Positions 1-9,506 of a DNA stretch of 52,928 bases are shown in pieces (position 1 is the stretch's first letter; each line of letters starts with the position of its first letter). This DNA is from Nitriliruptorales bacterium (GTDB lineage: Bacteria > Actinomycetota > Nitriliruptoria > Euzebyales > JAHELV01): assembly GCA_024644015.1 (NCBI GenBank), contig JAHELV010000012.1, positions 19,920 through 72,847 on the forward strand, given 5' to 3'. Both the position numbers and the translations under genes were made by a program. The notes beneath the pieces were generated by a model. The model was not told where the DNA came from. It ran no database searches and was given only the letters and a program-made list of their open reading frames with translations.

Positions 1-10
1 CGGCGTCGCG

Positions 11-1585
11 GTGGATGAGCCTGGGAGACAGGTACCGAGCAGGCGGGCGCCCCTCGACGATCGCGTGGGTGCGCTGCCCCCCGGGCTGACCCGCGACGGG
101 CTGATCGCCGAGGTCGGGCGCGCGAGCGCGCCGATCCCCGCCGGCGCCATGCTCCTGGTCGCGGTGTCGGGCGGCCCGGATTCGACGGCGATGGCCCATC
201 TGCTCAGCCTTGCCCGCCCAGATCTGCGACTCGAACTGCTCCACGTCCGCCACGGGCTGCGCGATGACGCCGAGGATGCCAGTGCTGCCGCAGCGCACGC
301 GGCCGCACTGGAGGCCGACTACCACGAGGATCACGTCGAGGTCCGTGTGGGGCGGTTGGGCCCGGAGGCGGCGGCCCGGGAGGCGAGGTACGCCGCGCTG
401 TTCGACCGTGCGGACGTGACCGGTGCGGGCTGGGTCGCGATCGGCCACACGGCCGACGACCAGGCCGAGACGGTGCTGATGAACCTGGTACGGGGATCGG
501 GCCTGCGTGGCCTGGGTGGCATGCGCCCGGTGCGGTCCCGGCGGGCTGCGCGGCTGCTCCGTCCGCTGCTGCGCATCCGCCGTGAGGACGTCGCGGCGTT
601 CATCGTGGGTGAGGGACTGCTGGCGGTCGCCGATCCCAGCAACCGAGATCCGGATCAGCGCCGTTCTCGGGCGCGGCACGAGGTGCTGCCGGTCCTCGGG
701 CGCCTCGCCGGCGGCCCGGGCGACGTGGTCGGTGCACTCAATCGCGTGGCCGACCTGGCACGGATCGACGCGGACGCGCTGGACGCGCTCGCCGCGCAGC
801 AGTGCGAGCGGCTGACGGTCACGTGGGGCGCCACGCTCGCCGTGCGACTCGAACTGCTGCAGTGCCTGCCGCGCGCCGTCTCGAATCGGGTGCTGCGCGC
901 CGCGGCCGCCAGGGCCGGAGCCGGCGACCTGTCAGCGGCCGCGGTGTCGCGCATCGCCGGGCTGGGGCCGGGCGAGGCGATGCACGTTTCCCACGGCGTG
1001 TTCGTCACCTGCGGCGGCGGCTGGCTCGGGTTCGCGCCCGGCGATCTGCAGCCGTTGCGGCCGCAGGTGCTGGCGGTACCGGGCACGACGCGTCTGCCCC
1101 AACTCGGGCTCGACCTCCACGTCGAGTGGCCATGGCCGTTGCCGCCGTCGGCCGATCCCGCTCAGCTCGATCTTGGTCCTCCCGAGCCGGCCAGCGTTGA
1201 CGACGTCGCCGACGACGTACCGCCCGGCGGTTGCGCGCCTGCGCCGCCGGGCGTCGGTCCGCGCGCCCGCATGTGGGCGGTGTTCTCCGACGGCGTCGGC
1301 GCGGCGCTCGCGCAGGGGGTCGACTTCGTGGTCCGCGCCCGCCGCGATGGAGACCGGCTACGCTGCAGTGTCGGCATGCGCAAGATTCAGGATCTGCTGG
1401 TCGACTCGCACGTGCCGCGTGCGTGTCGCGATCTGGTGCCCATCGTGGTCGACGAGCACGACGAACCGCTGTGGGTGCCGGGTGTCGCGCAGCGGGTGTG
1501 CGACGGCAGCGCCTCCGCGGGCATGCGGATGTGGCTGGCGAACGACCAGGGCGGAACGGCTGACATGACGGCTGGTGGCGCGTGA
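11..1585 (+). CDS. tilS: tRNA(Ile)-lysidine synthase TilS
   Basis: It ligates lysine to C34 of tRNA-Ile(CAU) using ATP, so that the tRNA reads AUA codons; it acts in the cytosol. The PP-loop ATP-binding motif SGGPDS lies at about residues 54-59, followed by the usual N-type ATP-pyrophosphatase core (H-G-L-R at about 82, GHTADDQAET at about 147). The C-terminal part (about 410-520) matches the TilS tRNA-binding region, with RDGDRLR and the VPRACRDLVPIV stretch. At 524 residues it is longer than many family members. The start is uncertain: the GTG at 11 is the first in the window, the frame stays open to the window edge, and the PP-loop would be unusually deep, so the true start may be downstream or outside the window. 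It overlaps hpt by 4 bp, as in other actinobacteria, which implies co-transcription. Confidence 0.93.
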   Translation: MDEPGRQVPSRRAPLDDRVGALPPGLTRDGLIAEVGRASAPIPAGAMLLVAVSGGPDSTAMAHLLSLARPDLRLELLHVRHGLRDDAEDASAAAAHAAALEADYHEDHVEVRVGRLGPEAAAREARYAALFDRADVTGAGWVAIGHTADDQAETVLMNLVRGSGLRGLGGMRPVRSRRAARLLRPLLRIRREDVAAFIVGEGLLAVADPSNRDPDQRRSRARHEVLPVLGRLAGGPGDVVGALNRVADLARIDADALDALAAQQCERLTVTWGATLAVRLELLQCLPRAVSNRVLRAAAARAGAGDLSAAAVSRIAGLGPGEAMHVSHGVFVTCGGGWLGFAPGDLQPLRPQVLAVPGTTRLPQLGLDLHVEWPWPLPPSADPAQLDLGPPEPASVDDVADDVPPGGCAPAPPGVGPRARMWAVFSDGVGAALAQGVDFVVRARRDGDRLRCSVGMRKIQDLLVDSHVPRACRDLVPIVVDEHDEPLWVPGVAQRVCDGSASAGMRMWLANDQGGTADMTAGGA

Positions 1586-2172
1586 TGACTTCGGGCGATG
1601 CTGCGGAACCGGGTGACGTACCGCGCCCCGCGTTCGGCGACGACATCGAGAGCGTGTTGATCGACGGTCCGCAGATCCAGGCGCGCCTGCGCGAGCTGGC
1701 GGCGCAGATCACCGACGACTACGCCGGCGAGCGACTGCTGCTCGTCGGTGTGCTCAAGGGCGCCTTCATGGTCATGGCGGACCTGGCGCGCTACCTCGAG
1801 CTGCCCGTCGAGGTCGACTTCATGGCGGTGTCCAGTTACGGGTCGTCGACCAAGACCTCCGGTGTCGTGCGGATCCTCAAGGATCTCGAGCGTGACATCG
1901 CCGGTCGTCACATCCTGGTGGTCGAGGACATCGTCGACTCGGGACTCACGTTGAAGTACCTGCTGCGCAATCTGGCCGCTCGTGGACCGAAGTCGCTCGA
2001 GGTGCTGGCGCTGCTGGCGAAGCCGTCCTCGGCGCGCCCCGAACTGCGGGTGCGCTACCAGGGCTTCGAGGTCCCCGACGTGTTCGTCGTTGGCTACGGT
2101 CTGGACTATGCCGAGCGCTACCGCAACCTCGACTGCATCGCGACGCTGGCGCCGGCCGTCTACTCGTCCTGA
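1582..2172 (+). CDS. hpt: Hypoxanthine (guanine) phosphoribosyltransferase
   Basis: It salvages hypoxanthine and guanine to IMP and GMP using PRPP. The type I PRTase signature VVEDIVDSGLTL at about residues 113-124 is the PRPP-binding loop, and the flexible-loop SSYGSSTKTSG is at about 83-93. The end FVVGYGLDYAERYRNL is typical of bacterial Hpt. The length of 196 residues is normal plus a short N-terminal extension. Start is either GTG 1582 or the adjacent ATG 1585; both overlap the tilS stop, so translation is probably coupled. TilS-Hpt-FtsH is a widely conserved order in Gram-positive bacteria. Confidence 0.95.
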   Translation: MMTSGDAAEPGDVPRPAFGDDIESVLIDGPQIQARLRELAAQITDDYAGERLLLVGVLKGAFMVMADLARYLELPVEVDFMAVSSYGSSTKTSGVVRILKDLERDIAGRHILVVEDIVDSGLTLKYLLRNLAARGPKSLEVLALLAKPSSARPELRVRYQGFEVPDVFVVGYGLDYAERYRNLDCIATLAPAVYSS

Positions 2173-2483
2173 GCGCCCGGCCGCCTCATCCGGGTGCGCA
2201 CCACTGGCGTCGGTGCGCGGGCAGTGGGCTGTTCGCATCGGGCGATCGGCTCGCCGCACTGTCGGGTTCGTTGCCCGCGGCGGCACGGCGTCGCTGCCCA
2301 CGTGCGCATGGCGCAGCGTCGCCCGACTCCGCTTGAGGTCGGGCCCGGGAGGCCGACGAGCAGGCACGTTGCTACGATGATGCGAGGAGCCGTGTTCGTT
2401 CCAGCCGACGGCAGGCAGGGGCGACGCGCCGCGATGACCGGCACAAGCACGGCCGATGGCGCACGAGACCGGTGAAGGGCACG
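2173..2483 (+). other. Gene-free stretch between hpt and ftsH
   Basis: This stretch has no convincing gene. It contains two hairpins: GCGCACC/GGTGCGC (2196-2202 with 2212-2218) just after hpt, and GCCCGAC/GTCGGGC (2321-2327 with 2338-2344). A -10-like TACGAT lies at 2373-2378 without a clear -35. The likely layout is an hpt terminator followed by an ftsH promoter with a leader of about 100 nt. Confidence 0.5.
2321..2344 (+). terminator. Hairpin downstream of hpt, possible terminator
   Basis: A perfect 7-bp GC-rich stem (2321-2327 with 2338-2344) and a 10-nt loop. There is no T tract after it, so it would be an atypical terminator of the kind common in high-GC actinobacteria. It lies upstream of the -10-like element for ftsH, consistent with separating the two units. 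Confidence 0.3.
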
Positions 2484-4433
2484 ATGAACTTTCAGAGACT
2501 CACACGAGCTCCGTTCGTCTGGATCCCGGTCCTGTTCATCGTCGCGTTCATTCTCGTGTCGGTGTTCGGTGGAGCCAACGACCCGCAGCAGCTGCCGTAC
2601 AACGAGTTCCTCGCGCAGGCCGAGTCGGGCAAGGTCGCCAACTACACCGATTTCGTCCGCGACGGCCGGCTCGAGGGTGAACTGACCAACGGCGATCGCT
2701 ACACGACCACCTACAACCCCGAGTTGAACCGCGATGAGCTGTCCGGGGTGCTCGCCCAGGTCCGCGACCGCGAGGGCTTCGAGACGGCCGAGGTCGACAA
2801 CCAGAGCGGCAGCGTGCTCGTGTCGATCCTGATCAACCTGCTGCCCTTGGTGTTGATCTTCGGGCTGTTCTTCTTCCTGATGAACCAGATGCAGGGCGGC
2901 AGCCGGTTGACGAGCTTCGGCAAGTCGAAGGCAAAGCTGGTCAACAAGGATGCCCCGAAGGTGACCTTCACCGACGTCGCCGGTGCGGCCGAGGCGGTCG
3001 AGGAGCTCCGCGAGATCAAGGAGTTCCTGGAGGACCCGTCGAAGTTCCAACAGATGGGCGCCCGGATCCCCAAGGGCGTGCTGCTGTTCGGTCCCCCCGG
3101 AACAGGCAAGACGCTGTTGGCCCGTGCCGTAGCGGGCGAGGCGGGCGTGCCGTTCTTCTCGATCTCGGGGTCGGACTTCGTCGAGATGTTCGTCGGTGTG
3201 GGCGCCAGCCGGGTGCGCGACCTCTTCGAGCAGGCCAAGACCAACGCGCCGGCGATCATCTTCATGGACGAGATCGACGCGGTCGGACGCCACCGCGGCG
3301 CCGGTATGGGTGGCGGCCACGACGAGCGCGAGCAGACACTCAACCAGCTGCTCGTCGAGATGGACGGGTTCGACCTGAAGACCGGCGTCATTCTCATCGC
3401 GGCCACGAACCGGCCCGACATCCTCGATCCCGCCCTGCTGCGGCCCGGCCGCTTCGACCGTCAGATCGTCGTCGACCGGCCCGACCTGGTCGGCCGCAAG
3501 GCCATCCTCGAGGTCCACGCCCGCGGCAAACCGATGTCCGACGACGCCAACCTCGAGATCATCGCTCGTCGCACGCCCGGCTTCACCGGTGCGGACCTTG
3601 CCAACCTGGTCAACGAGGCGGCTCTGCTGTCCGCGCGTGGCGGCAGCAAGGAGATCTCGATGGCGTCGCTCGAGGATGCCATCGACCGGGTGATCGGTGG
3701 CCCCGAGCGCAAGACGCGCCTCATGGGCGAGCAGGAGAAGCGCACGATCGCCTACCACGAGGGTGGGCATACGATCGTGGGTCACGCGCTGCCGCACGCC
3801 GACCCCGTGCACAAGGTATCGATCATCCCGCGCGGTTCGGCGCTCGGGTGGACGCTGTCGTTGCCCACCGAGGACAAGTACCTGGTCAGCAGGGGCGAGC
3901 TGATCGACCAGCTCGCCATGATGCTCGGGGGACGCGTCGCCGAGGAGCTGACGATCGGCGACTTCACGACCGGCGCGTCCAATGACATCTCCAAAGCGAC
4001 CGCCACGGCACGCGACATGGTCACCCAGTACGGCATGAGCCCGAAGCTCGGGCCGATCAAGCTCGGTCAGAACGACGCGCAACCGTTCCTCGGCCGCGAC
4101 TTCGGGCACCAGCCCGACTACTCCAGCGAGATCGCCATCGAGATCGACCGCGAGATCCGCGCGCTGATCGACGAGGCGCACGACGAGGCGCTCGAGATCC
4201 TGGTCAACAACCGGGACGTGCTCGAGGAGCTTGCCGACTCGCTCATCGAGCGCGAGACCGTGGAGAAGGAGGATCTCGAGGCGATCCTCAACAAGGTCAG
4301 GGCGCGCCCGTCGCGTGCGATCAAGCCGCTGATGAACGGCGAAGCCACGACCGTGCCACAGTCCACCGTGGTCACGCAGCTGCGGCGCATGGAGCGGACG
4401 ACGACCGGTGACACCACGGCACCACGTGACTGA
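2484..4433 (+). CDS. ftsH: ATP-dependent zinc metalloprotease FtsH
   Basis: Membrane-anchored hexameric AAA+ protease that degrades misfolded membrane proteins and short-lived cytosolic regulators. Two membrane segments lie at about residues 10-30 and 110-134, flanking the periplasmic domain. The AAA module has Walker A GPPGTGKT (203-210), Walker [13 protein letters not shown] and the SRH region [20 protein letters not shown]. The zinc site is HEGGH starting at His425, where most FtsH have HEAGH; the HExxH ligands are kept. The M41 domain continues with the ASNDISKAT stretch. ATG 2484 is preferred over the in-frame GTG 2472 because GAAGG lies just upstream and the protein then begins MNFQRL. 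At 649 residues the length is normal. folE overlaps its 3' end. Confidence 0.97.
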   Translation: MNFQRLTRAPFVWIPVLFIVAFILVSVFGGANDPQQLPYNEFLAQAESGKVANYTDFVRDGRLEGELTNGDRYTTTYNPELNRDELSGVLAQVRDREGFETAEVDNQSGSVLVSILINLLPLVLIFGLFFFLMNQMQGGSRLTSFGKSKAKLVNKDAPKVTFTDVAGAAEAVEELREIKEFLEDPSKFQQMGARIPKGVLLFGPPGTGKTLLARAVAGEAGVPFFSISGSDFVEMFVGVGASRVRDLFEQAKTNAPAIIFMDEIDAVGRHRGAGMGGGHDEREQTLNQLLVEMDGFDLKTGVILIAATNRPDILDPALLRPGRFDRQIVVDRPDLVGRKAILEVHARGKPMSDDANLEIIARRTPGFTGADLANLVNEAALLSARGGSKEISMASLEDAIDRVIGGPERKTRLMGEQEKRTIAYHEGGHTIVGHALPHADPVHKVSIIPRGSALGWTLSLPTEDKYLVSRGELIDQLAMMLGGRVAEELTIGDFTTGASNDISKATATARDMVTQYGMSPKLGPIKLGQNDAQPFLGRDFGHQPDYSSEIAIEIDREIRALIDEAHDEALEILVNNRDVLEELADSLIERETVEKEDLEAILNKVRARPSRAIKPLMNGEATTVPQSTVVTQLRRMERTTTGDTTAPRD

Positions 4434-5121
4434 CGTGGGCGCGCCGCACGACGGCCCGCTCGTCGACGGAGCGCTGCCGCCGTTGCGGGACCGGTCCCGC
4501 GAGCGCGTTGCTGCGACCACCGGCGTGAAGCCTGACCGCACGTTCGACCACGACAAGATCGTCGCCGGCGTCCGGCTGCTGCTCGAAGGGTTGGGTCTCG
4601 ACCCCGACGACCCGAGCATCTTCGACACCCCCGATCGCGTCGCCCGCATGTACGACGAGGTGTTCGCCGGGCTTCTGGTCGACCCGGAAGCGGTCATCGA
4701 CAAGGTGTTCGACGCCCGCCACGGTGAGCTCGTGATGGTGCGCGACATCTCCCTGGCCAGCGTGTGTGAGCACCATCTCGTTCCGTTCGTCGGCAGGGCG
4801 CACGTCGGGTACATCCCCAACGAGCGGGGGCAGGTGACCGGTCTGTCGAAGCTGGCGCGGTTGGTCGATGTGGTCGCGAAGCGGCCGAACATGCAGGAGC
4901 GGCTCACCACCACCATCGCCGACACGCTGGTGCGGAGACTCGATCCGCGCGGCGTGGTGGTCGTCGTGGAGGCCGAGCACCTGTGCATGACGATGCGTGG
5001 GGTGCGCAAGCCCGGCGCGTTGACGGTCACCAGCGCTGTACGTGGCATCATCCGGGACAACCCGGCGACACGCGCCGAGGCGATGGCGTTGGCGATGGGT
5101 TCACGTCCGCATCTGGGGTGA
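4408..5121 (+). CDS. folE: GTP cyclohydrolase I
   Basis: It converts GTP to 7,8-dihydroneopterin triphosphate, the first step of tetrahydrofolate synthesis. Zinc and active-site motifs are present: CEHHLVPF (Cys and His ligands) in the middle and [11 protein letters not shown] near the C-terminus, with the GTP-binding [14 protein letters not shown] between them. At 237 residues it is slightly longer than typical (about 190-220) because of a variable N-terminus. Three GTG starts are possible (4408, 4426, 4435); the first two overlap ftsH, so coupling is likely. It forms a folate operon with folP, folB and folK downstream. Confidence 0.95.
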   Translation: MTPRHHVTDVGAPHDGPLVDGALPPLRDRSRERVAATTGVKPDRTFDHDKIVAGVRLLLEGLGLDPDDPSIFDTPDRVARMYDEVFAGLLVDPEAVIDKVFDARHGELVMVRDISLASVCEHHLVPFVGRAHVGYIPNERGQVTGLSKLARLVDVVAKRPNMQERLTTTIADTLVRRLDPRGVVVVVEAEHLCMTMRGVRKPGALTVTSAVRGIIRDNPATRAEAMALAMGSRPHLG

Positions 5122-5192
5122 CACGGCACCCACGGGCGGCGTAGCTGGCAGGCAACTGCACGACGGCACCACGGTGCCGAGAGGGGAAGTTC

Positions 5193-6317
5193 GTGACGCC
5201 GTTGGTTCGCGTCGTCGACGCATCGTTGGGCAGCGACGCACAGGTCAAGTTGGTGGTGTCCGGGCTCGACGACCCGGACCGTCTGCGCGCGAAGTGGGCG
5301 TCGTCTGGTGCCACGGTCGAGCGGGTCGGGGATCGCCTGCACGCCACCTCGACCGTCGTGGCGCTGGTGCGTGCCGCCGGACGCAGCATGGATCGGCTGC
5401 GCGCCGAGCGACTGCGCGACTGCGTCGTCGAGGCGGTCGACGCCTGGCTCGAACCCGCACCGACCGTGGTGCTCGGCTCCCGGGTCGCGCGTCTCGGCCC
5501 GATGTGTCAGACGATGGGGATCATCAACGTCACACCGGACTCGTTCTCCGATGGCGGACTGCTGTACCCGCAGGATCATCCTGGGCGGGCCGTCGAGCGG
5601 GCGCTCGATCAGCACGCGGCCGGCGCGGCGATCGTCGACGTCGGCGGCGAGTCCAGTCGTCCCGGCGCGGCCCCGGTGGCGGTCGACGACGAGTTGAAGC
5701 GCGCGATCCCTGTGGTGTCGGCTCTGGCCGATCGCGGCGTGACGGTCAGCATCGACACCGTCAAGGCCGAGGTGGCCGACGCGGCGATCGCCGCTGGCGC
5801 CCAGGTGGTCAACGACGTCTCCGGCGGGCGGTACCCGGAGCTGCTGGAGGTCGTGGCCGCGTCGGAGGCCGGCTACGTGCTGATGCACACGCGCGCGACA
5901 CCGGCGGACATGCAGCGTCACACCCGCTACGACGACGTCGTCGCCGAGGTCTACGAGTTCCTCGCGGACGGCCTGGACCGCCTCGAAGCCGCAGGGATCC
6001 GACGTCAGCGGGTGATCGTCGACCCGGGCATCGGCTTCGCGAAGGCGCTCGAGCACAACCTGACGCTGCTGCGGAACCTGCGCCAGCTACGCGGGCTGGC
6101 CCGCCCCGTGCTCGTCGGGGCGTCGCGCAAGACCTTCATCGGCGCGCTGACGAACACCGACCCTGGTGATCGGCTGGAGGGCAGCCTGGCGGCCGCTGTC
6201 GTCGCCGCGATCAATGGCGCGGGCATGGTGAGGGTCCACGACGTCGCCGAGACCAGGGAGGCGCTGGAGGTCGCCACCGCCATCATGCGCGTCGGGGCTG
6301 GCGGCGCGGCTGCGTGA
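5193..6317 (+). CDS. folP: Dihydropteroate synthase with N-terminal extension
   Basis: It condenses 6-hydroxymethyl-dihydropterin diphosphate with p-aminobenzoate and is the sulfonamide target. The TIM-barrel begins at about residue 105 with the signature MGIINVTPDSFSDGG; GESSRPGA follows (about 150), then the DPGIGFAK stretch (about 273) and GASRKTFIG (about 310). GTG 5193 is supported by GAGGGGA 8 nt upstream. The protein has 374 residues against a usual 270-290: about 100 residues ahead of the barrel (KLVVSGLDDPDRL through DAWLEPAPTVVLG) have no family I can name. The intergenic gap to folE is 71 bp. Confidence 0.93.
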   Translation: MTPLVRVVDASLGSDAQVKLVVSGLDDPDRLRAKWASSGATVERVGDRLHATSTVVALVRAAGRSMDRLRAERLRDCVVEAVDAWLEPAPTVVLGSRVARLGPMCQTMGIINVTPDSFSDGGLLYPQDHPGRAVERALDQHAAGAAIVDVGGESSRPGAAPVAVDDELKRAIPVVSALADRGVTVSIDTVKAEVADAAIAAGAQVVNDVSGGRYPELLEVVAASEAGYVLMHTRATPADMQRHTRYDDVVAEVYEFLADGLDRLEAAGIRRQRVIVDPGIGFAKALEHNLTLLRNLRQLRGLARPVLVGASRKTFIGALTNTDPGDRLEGSLAAAVVAAINGAGMVRVHDVAETREALEVATAIMRVGAGGAAA

Positions 6318-6400
6318 CGTCAACGCCGTGAGCAGGGCGCCGCTCGCGGGCCGATCGGCGGTACCGTTGTGCGACAGGTCGCACCGGAGGACAGCAGCTC

Positions 6401-6796
6401 GTGGCGCAGCACCAGATCGATCCCGACGCGCGTCCGTACGCGCCCGGCAAGCTTGATCGTCGGCCGCCGGTCGGCGCCGAGGGATTCTTCGCCGTCGACA
6501 TGCGGGTCGGTCGGGTCACCTCGGTGCAGCCGTTCCCCGAGGCCCGCAAGCCGGCCTGGAAGCTGACGGTCGACTTCGGTCCGGTGGTGGGGTCGCTGCA
6601 GACCAGCGCCCAGATCACCAACTACCCCGCCGACGCGCTCGACGGCCGGCTGGTCGTCGGTGCGGTCAACCTCGGGGAGAAGCGCATCGCCGGGTTCACC
6701 AGCCAGTTCCTCGTGCTCGGCGCGCTCGACCCTGACGGCACCGTCCGGCTGCTGCAGGTCGACGACGACGTGCAACCCGGCGCTCCGATCGCATGA
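6401..6796 (+). CDS. CsaA-like tRNA-binding (OB-fold) protein
   Basis: A small protein with the tRNA-binding OB fold found in CsaA, in the C-terminus of MetRS and in YgjH-type proteins. Supporting stretches are FFAVDMRVGRV at about 29-39, EARKPAWKLTVDFG at about 47-60, the QTSAQIT segment and VVGAVNLGEKRIAGFTSQFL at about 85-104, which together match CsaA closely. CsaA has been proposed as a secretion-related chaperone and also binds tRNA; its role is not settled. GTG 6401 is preceded by GGAGGACAG. At 131 residues it has about 20 extra N-terminal residues. It lies inside the folate operon, 83 bp after folP, probably as a passenger gene. Confidence 0.85.
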   Translation: MAQHQIDPDARPYAPGKLDRRPPVGAEGFFAVDMRVGRVTSVQPFPEARKPAWKLTVDFGPVVGSLQTSAQITNYPADALDGRLVVGAVNLGEKRIAGFTSQFLVLGALDPDGTVRLLQVDDDVQPGAPIA

Positions 6797-6832
6797 GCGC
6801 CACCGGCCGTCCGCGGCGCGCAGCGGCACGTC

Positions 6833-7264
6833 ATGCGTGAGATCGAGTGGTCCAAGCGCCGGCTGGTCGATGACAGCCGCGGCACGCGGCGTGCCGACAC
6901 GATCGAGATCCTGGGACTGCGGGTCACCGCCCATCACGGCGTGCACGAACGTGAGCGGCGGGAGGGGCAGCCGTTCGTGATCGACGTCGTGCTCCACGTC
7001 GACGCGCAGATCGCCGGGCGGACCGACGAGCTCGCCGACACGATCGACTACTCGCAGCTGGTCTCGGATGTCGCCGAACTCGTCCGTACCACCCGGTTCA
7101 ACCTGCTGGAGGCGCTCGCCACGCACGTCGCCGACCGGCTGCTGGCGATCTCGCGGGTGGCGGGTGTGCTGGTACGGATCACCAAGCCGGAGGTCGAGCT
7201 GCCGGAGGAGGTCGACGCGGTCGTCGTCACGGTGCACCGTGTACGTCCCGTCCGCGTCACATGA
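6833..7264 (+). CDS. folB: Dihydroneopterin aldolase
   Basis: It cleaves 7,8-dihydroneopterin to 6-hydroxymethyl-dihydropterin and glycolaldehyde. The core starts at about residue 24 with IEILGLRVTAHHGVHERER (catalytic-loop Glu and Tyr/His region), followed by DTIDYSQL and FNLLEALA, ending in ITKPEVELPEEVDAV. It has 143 residues, with about 20 residues ahead of the usual start at the core. ATG 6833 overlaps nothing upstream; the stop overlaps the folK start by 4 bp (ATGA). The glycolaldehyde released could in principle feed the glycolate genes downstream, but that is only a thought. Confidence 0.94.
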   Translation: MREIEWSKRRLVDDSRGTRRADTIEILGLRVTAHHGVHERERREGQPFVIDVVLHVDAQIAGRTDELADTIDYSQLVSDVAELVRTTRFNLLEALATHVADRLLAISRVAGVLVRITKPEVELPEEVDAVVVTVHRVRPVRVT

Positions 7265-7788
7265 GCGCGTTCCTGCCCCCGGGCCGGGAGGTCTTCGCCT
7301 TCCTCGGCCTCGGCAGCAATGTCGGCGACCGCCTGGCGCACCTGCAGGCGGCCGTCCGGCACCTTCACGCCCAGCGCGGGGTCCGCGTCGACGCCGTCTC
7401 GAGCATCTACGAGACGGCGCCGGTCGGCGGACCGGATCAGGACGCGTATCTCAACATGGCGGCGCGGGTCGCCACCACGAGGTCGCCGCTCGGGCTGCTG
7501 CGTGCCTGTCACCGCACCGAGCGGGCCCGCGACCGGGTCCGCACCGTCCGGTGGGGCCCTCGGACGCTGGACGTCGACATCCTGCTCTACGATGATCGCC
7601 GGATCGCAACCCGGCGCCTGCAGGTGCCGCACCCGCGACTGGCCGAACGGCCCTTCGCACTGGTGCCGCTCATCGAGGTTGCGCCAGGTGCGAGGCTGCC
7701 CGATGGTCGCTCCCTGGTGCGCCTGCTGGCGGCGCGCGCGCCCGTGCGCGACGTCGTCATGGTCGGGCGCCAGGTGGTCGCCCCATGA
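7261..7788 (+). CDS. folK: 6-hydroxymethyl-7,8-dihydropterin pyrophosphokinase
   Basis: It transfers diphosphate from ATP to 6-hydroxymethyl-dihydropterin, making the substrate for FolP. Family motifs are clear: FLGLGSNVGDRLAHL at about 14-28, SIYETAPVGGPDQDAYLNM at about 45-63, then the signature RWGPRTLDVDILLYDD at about 99-114 and VPHPRLAERPFALVPL at about 122-137. The length of 175 residues is normal. The ATGA overlap with folB upstream and the 4-bp overlap with the next gene show a tight operon. Confidence 0.96.
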   Translation: MSAFLPPGREVFAFLGLGSNVGDRLAHLQAAVRHLHAQRGVRVDAVSSIYETAPVGGPDQDAYLNMAARVATTRSPLGLLRACHRTERARDRVRTVRWGPRTLDVDILLYDDRRIATRRLQVPHPRLAERPFALVPLIEVAPGARLPDGRSLVRLLAARAPVRDVVMVGRQVVAP

Positions 7789-8675
7789 CGGCCCGCGACG
7801 AGTGGTGGTCGACGGTCGGCGTGATCGGGCCGGGTCGGGTCGGCACTGCCCTTGGTGCCGCCCTCGCGGCCGCGGGTCACCGGGTGGTGGCGGTCGCGGG
7901 TCGGCCGGAGAGCGGTGCCGATGCAGTCGAGCGCTTCGTCGCAATGGTGTCCGGCGCCCAACCGATGTCCGCGTCCAACGTGGCCGCTGCGGCCGACCTG
8001 GTGCTGCTCACGATCCCAGACGACGACCTGCCTGCCGTGGCCCGGGACCTGGCGGCGCGGGATGCGGTGCGCGAGAAGGGCCGGTGGCTCCACACGTCGG
8101 GACGGTATGGTGCCGCCGTGCTGCGGCCGATCGCGCTCGCCGGCGGCCGTGTCGCCGCATGCCACCCCGCCCAGACGTTCCCGACACCTGCCGCCGGGCT
8201 ACAGGCGCTACCAGGCACGGCGTGGGCGGTCACCACGGGTGATGGCGACCGTGCCTGGGCGCACGCCTTCGTCACGTCCGTGGCAGGCGAGCCGATCGAC
8301 GTGCGCGAGGCCGACCGTGTGCGGTACCACGCGGGGCTGACCGTCGGCGCCAACGGCACGAGTGCCGTCGTGTCGCTGGCGCGGGACCTGCTGCTGGCCG
8401 CAGGGATACCCTCGCCCGAGCGGTTTCTCGAGCCGCTGGTGACACGGTCGGCGGCCAACGCGGCGACTCGCGGTGCGGCGGCGCTGACCGGACCCGTCCG
8501 CCGGGGCGACCGCCACACTGTCGAGGCGCACCTGCGCGATCTCGAGGAGGTGCTCCCGGAAGCGGTGCCGCCGTATCGTGCCCTGGCGCTGCTCGCGTTG
8601 TCCTACGCTCGCCGCGCGGGCCTGGACGAGACGCGGGCGGCCGCCGTCCGCAGGATCCTGGAGGCGAACCAGTAG
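7785..8675 (+). CDS. DUF2520 Rossmann-like oxidoreductase
   Basis: An NAD(P)-binding protein of the Rossmann-like/DUF2520 family, found between folK and panC in many actinobacteria (Rv3603c in M. tuberculosis occupies the same place). The dinucleotide-binding GPGRVGTALGAAL is at about residues 14-26, LVLLTIPDDDL lies at the end of the Rossmann fold, and a helical C-terminal domain starts near YHAGLTVGANG (about 183). The substrate is unknown; the context hints at a role near pantothenate synthesis, for example a ketopantoate-reductase-like step, but this is inference. The stop codon is followed directly by the panC ATG. Confidence 0.85.
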   Translation: MTARDEWWSTVGVIGPGRVGTALGAALAAAGHRVVAVAGRPESGADAVERFVAMVSGAQPMSASNVAAAADLVLLTIPDDDLPAVARDLAARDAVREKGRWLHTSGRYGAAVLRPIALAGGRVAACHPAQTFPTPAAGLQALPGTAWAVTTGDGDRAWAHAFVTSVAGEPIDVREADRVRYHAGLTVGANGTSAVVSLARDLLLAAGIPSPERFLEPLVTRSAANAATRGAAALTGPVRRGDRHTVEAHLRDLEEVLPEAVPPYRALALLALSYARRAGLDETRAAAVRRILEANQ

Positions 8676-9506
8676 ATGCTGATCACCACGGACATCGCGG
8701 CCATCCGCGGGTGGCGGCCGAACGCGGGACAGCCGGTCGGGCTCGTGCCGACGATGGGCGCGCTGCACGCCGGCCACCTCTCTCTGGTCGAGGCTGCCCG
8801 CGCCGCGTGCGGTTCGGTGGTGACGAGTGTGTTCGTCAACCCGCTGCAGTTCGGGCCGGGGGAGGACCTCGACAGCTACCCGCGGGATCTGCCCGGTGAC
8901 CTGGAGCGGCTGCGCGACACGGGAGTCGACGCCGTCTTCACGCCGCGGGTCGAGACGTTCACCGCCAAGCTGCTGACGACGGTGTCGGTGGCTGGGGTCA
9001 CCGACGGCCTTGAAGGCGCGGCGCGGCCCGGCCACTTCGCCGGTGTGACCACCGTCGTGGCCAAGCTGCTGCACGTCGTCGGCCCGGACCTCGCCTACTT
9101 CGGCGAGAAGGACTTTCAGCAGTTGGCCGCGATCCGCCGGATGGTGCGCGACCTCGACATCCCGGTCGAGATCGTTGGGATGCCCATCGTGCGCGACGCC
9201 GACGGTCTGGCGCTGTCGAGCCGCAACGCGTACCTGTCCGACGCCGAGCGGCTGCGGGCGTTGCGGCTGTCCCACGCGCTACGCGCAGCCGCCGGCGCAT
9301 GGACCGGCGACGCCGATCGGGCACGCGCCGAGATGCGGGCGGTGCTGCGCGACGGCGAGGGGATCGTCGTCGACTACGCCGATGTCGTCGACGAGCACAC
9401 GTTGGCAGCGTTGTCCGGCGACGGCCACACCCGGGCGCGCGCGGTCGTCGCGGCGCGCGTCGGCCGGACCCGGCTGATCGACAACTGTCGACTGGAGGTC
9501 GGCTGA
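8676..9506 (+). CDS. panC: Pantothenate synthetase (pantoate-beta-alanine ligase)
   Basis: It makes pantothenate from pantoate and beta-alanine with ATP. Motifs visible: VPTMGALHAGHLSL at about 24-37 (HIGH-like nucleotide site), FVNPLQFGPGEDLDSYPRD at about 52-70, GEKDFQQLAAIRRMV at about 145-159 and LSSRNAYLS at about 180-188. The length of 276 residues is normal. It abuts the DUF2520 gene with no gap, and its stop shares one base with the coaX ATG. In many actinobacteria panD (aspartate decarboxylase, the beta-alanine source) follows panC; here it does not. Confidence 0.96.
   Translation: MLITTDIAAIRGWRPNAGQPVGLVPTMGALHAGHLSLVEAARAACGSVVTSVFVNPLQFGPGEDLDSYPRDLPGDLERLRDTGVDAVFTPRVETFTAKLLTTVSVAGVTDGLEGAARPGHFAGVTTVVAKLLHVVGPDLAYFGEKDFQQLAAIRRMVRDLDIPVEIVGMPIVRDADGLALSSRNAYLSDAERLRALRLSHALRAAAGAWTGDADRARAEMRAVLRDGEGIVVDYADVVDEHTLAALSGDGHTRARAVVAARVGRTRLIDNCRLEVG

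Noticed and set aside
2160-6056. 1298-residue open frame on the minus strand
   Set aside because: It lies antisense to ftsH, folE and folP, all clearly coding; long antisense frames are expected in GC-rich genes and this one shows no motif.
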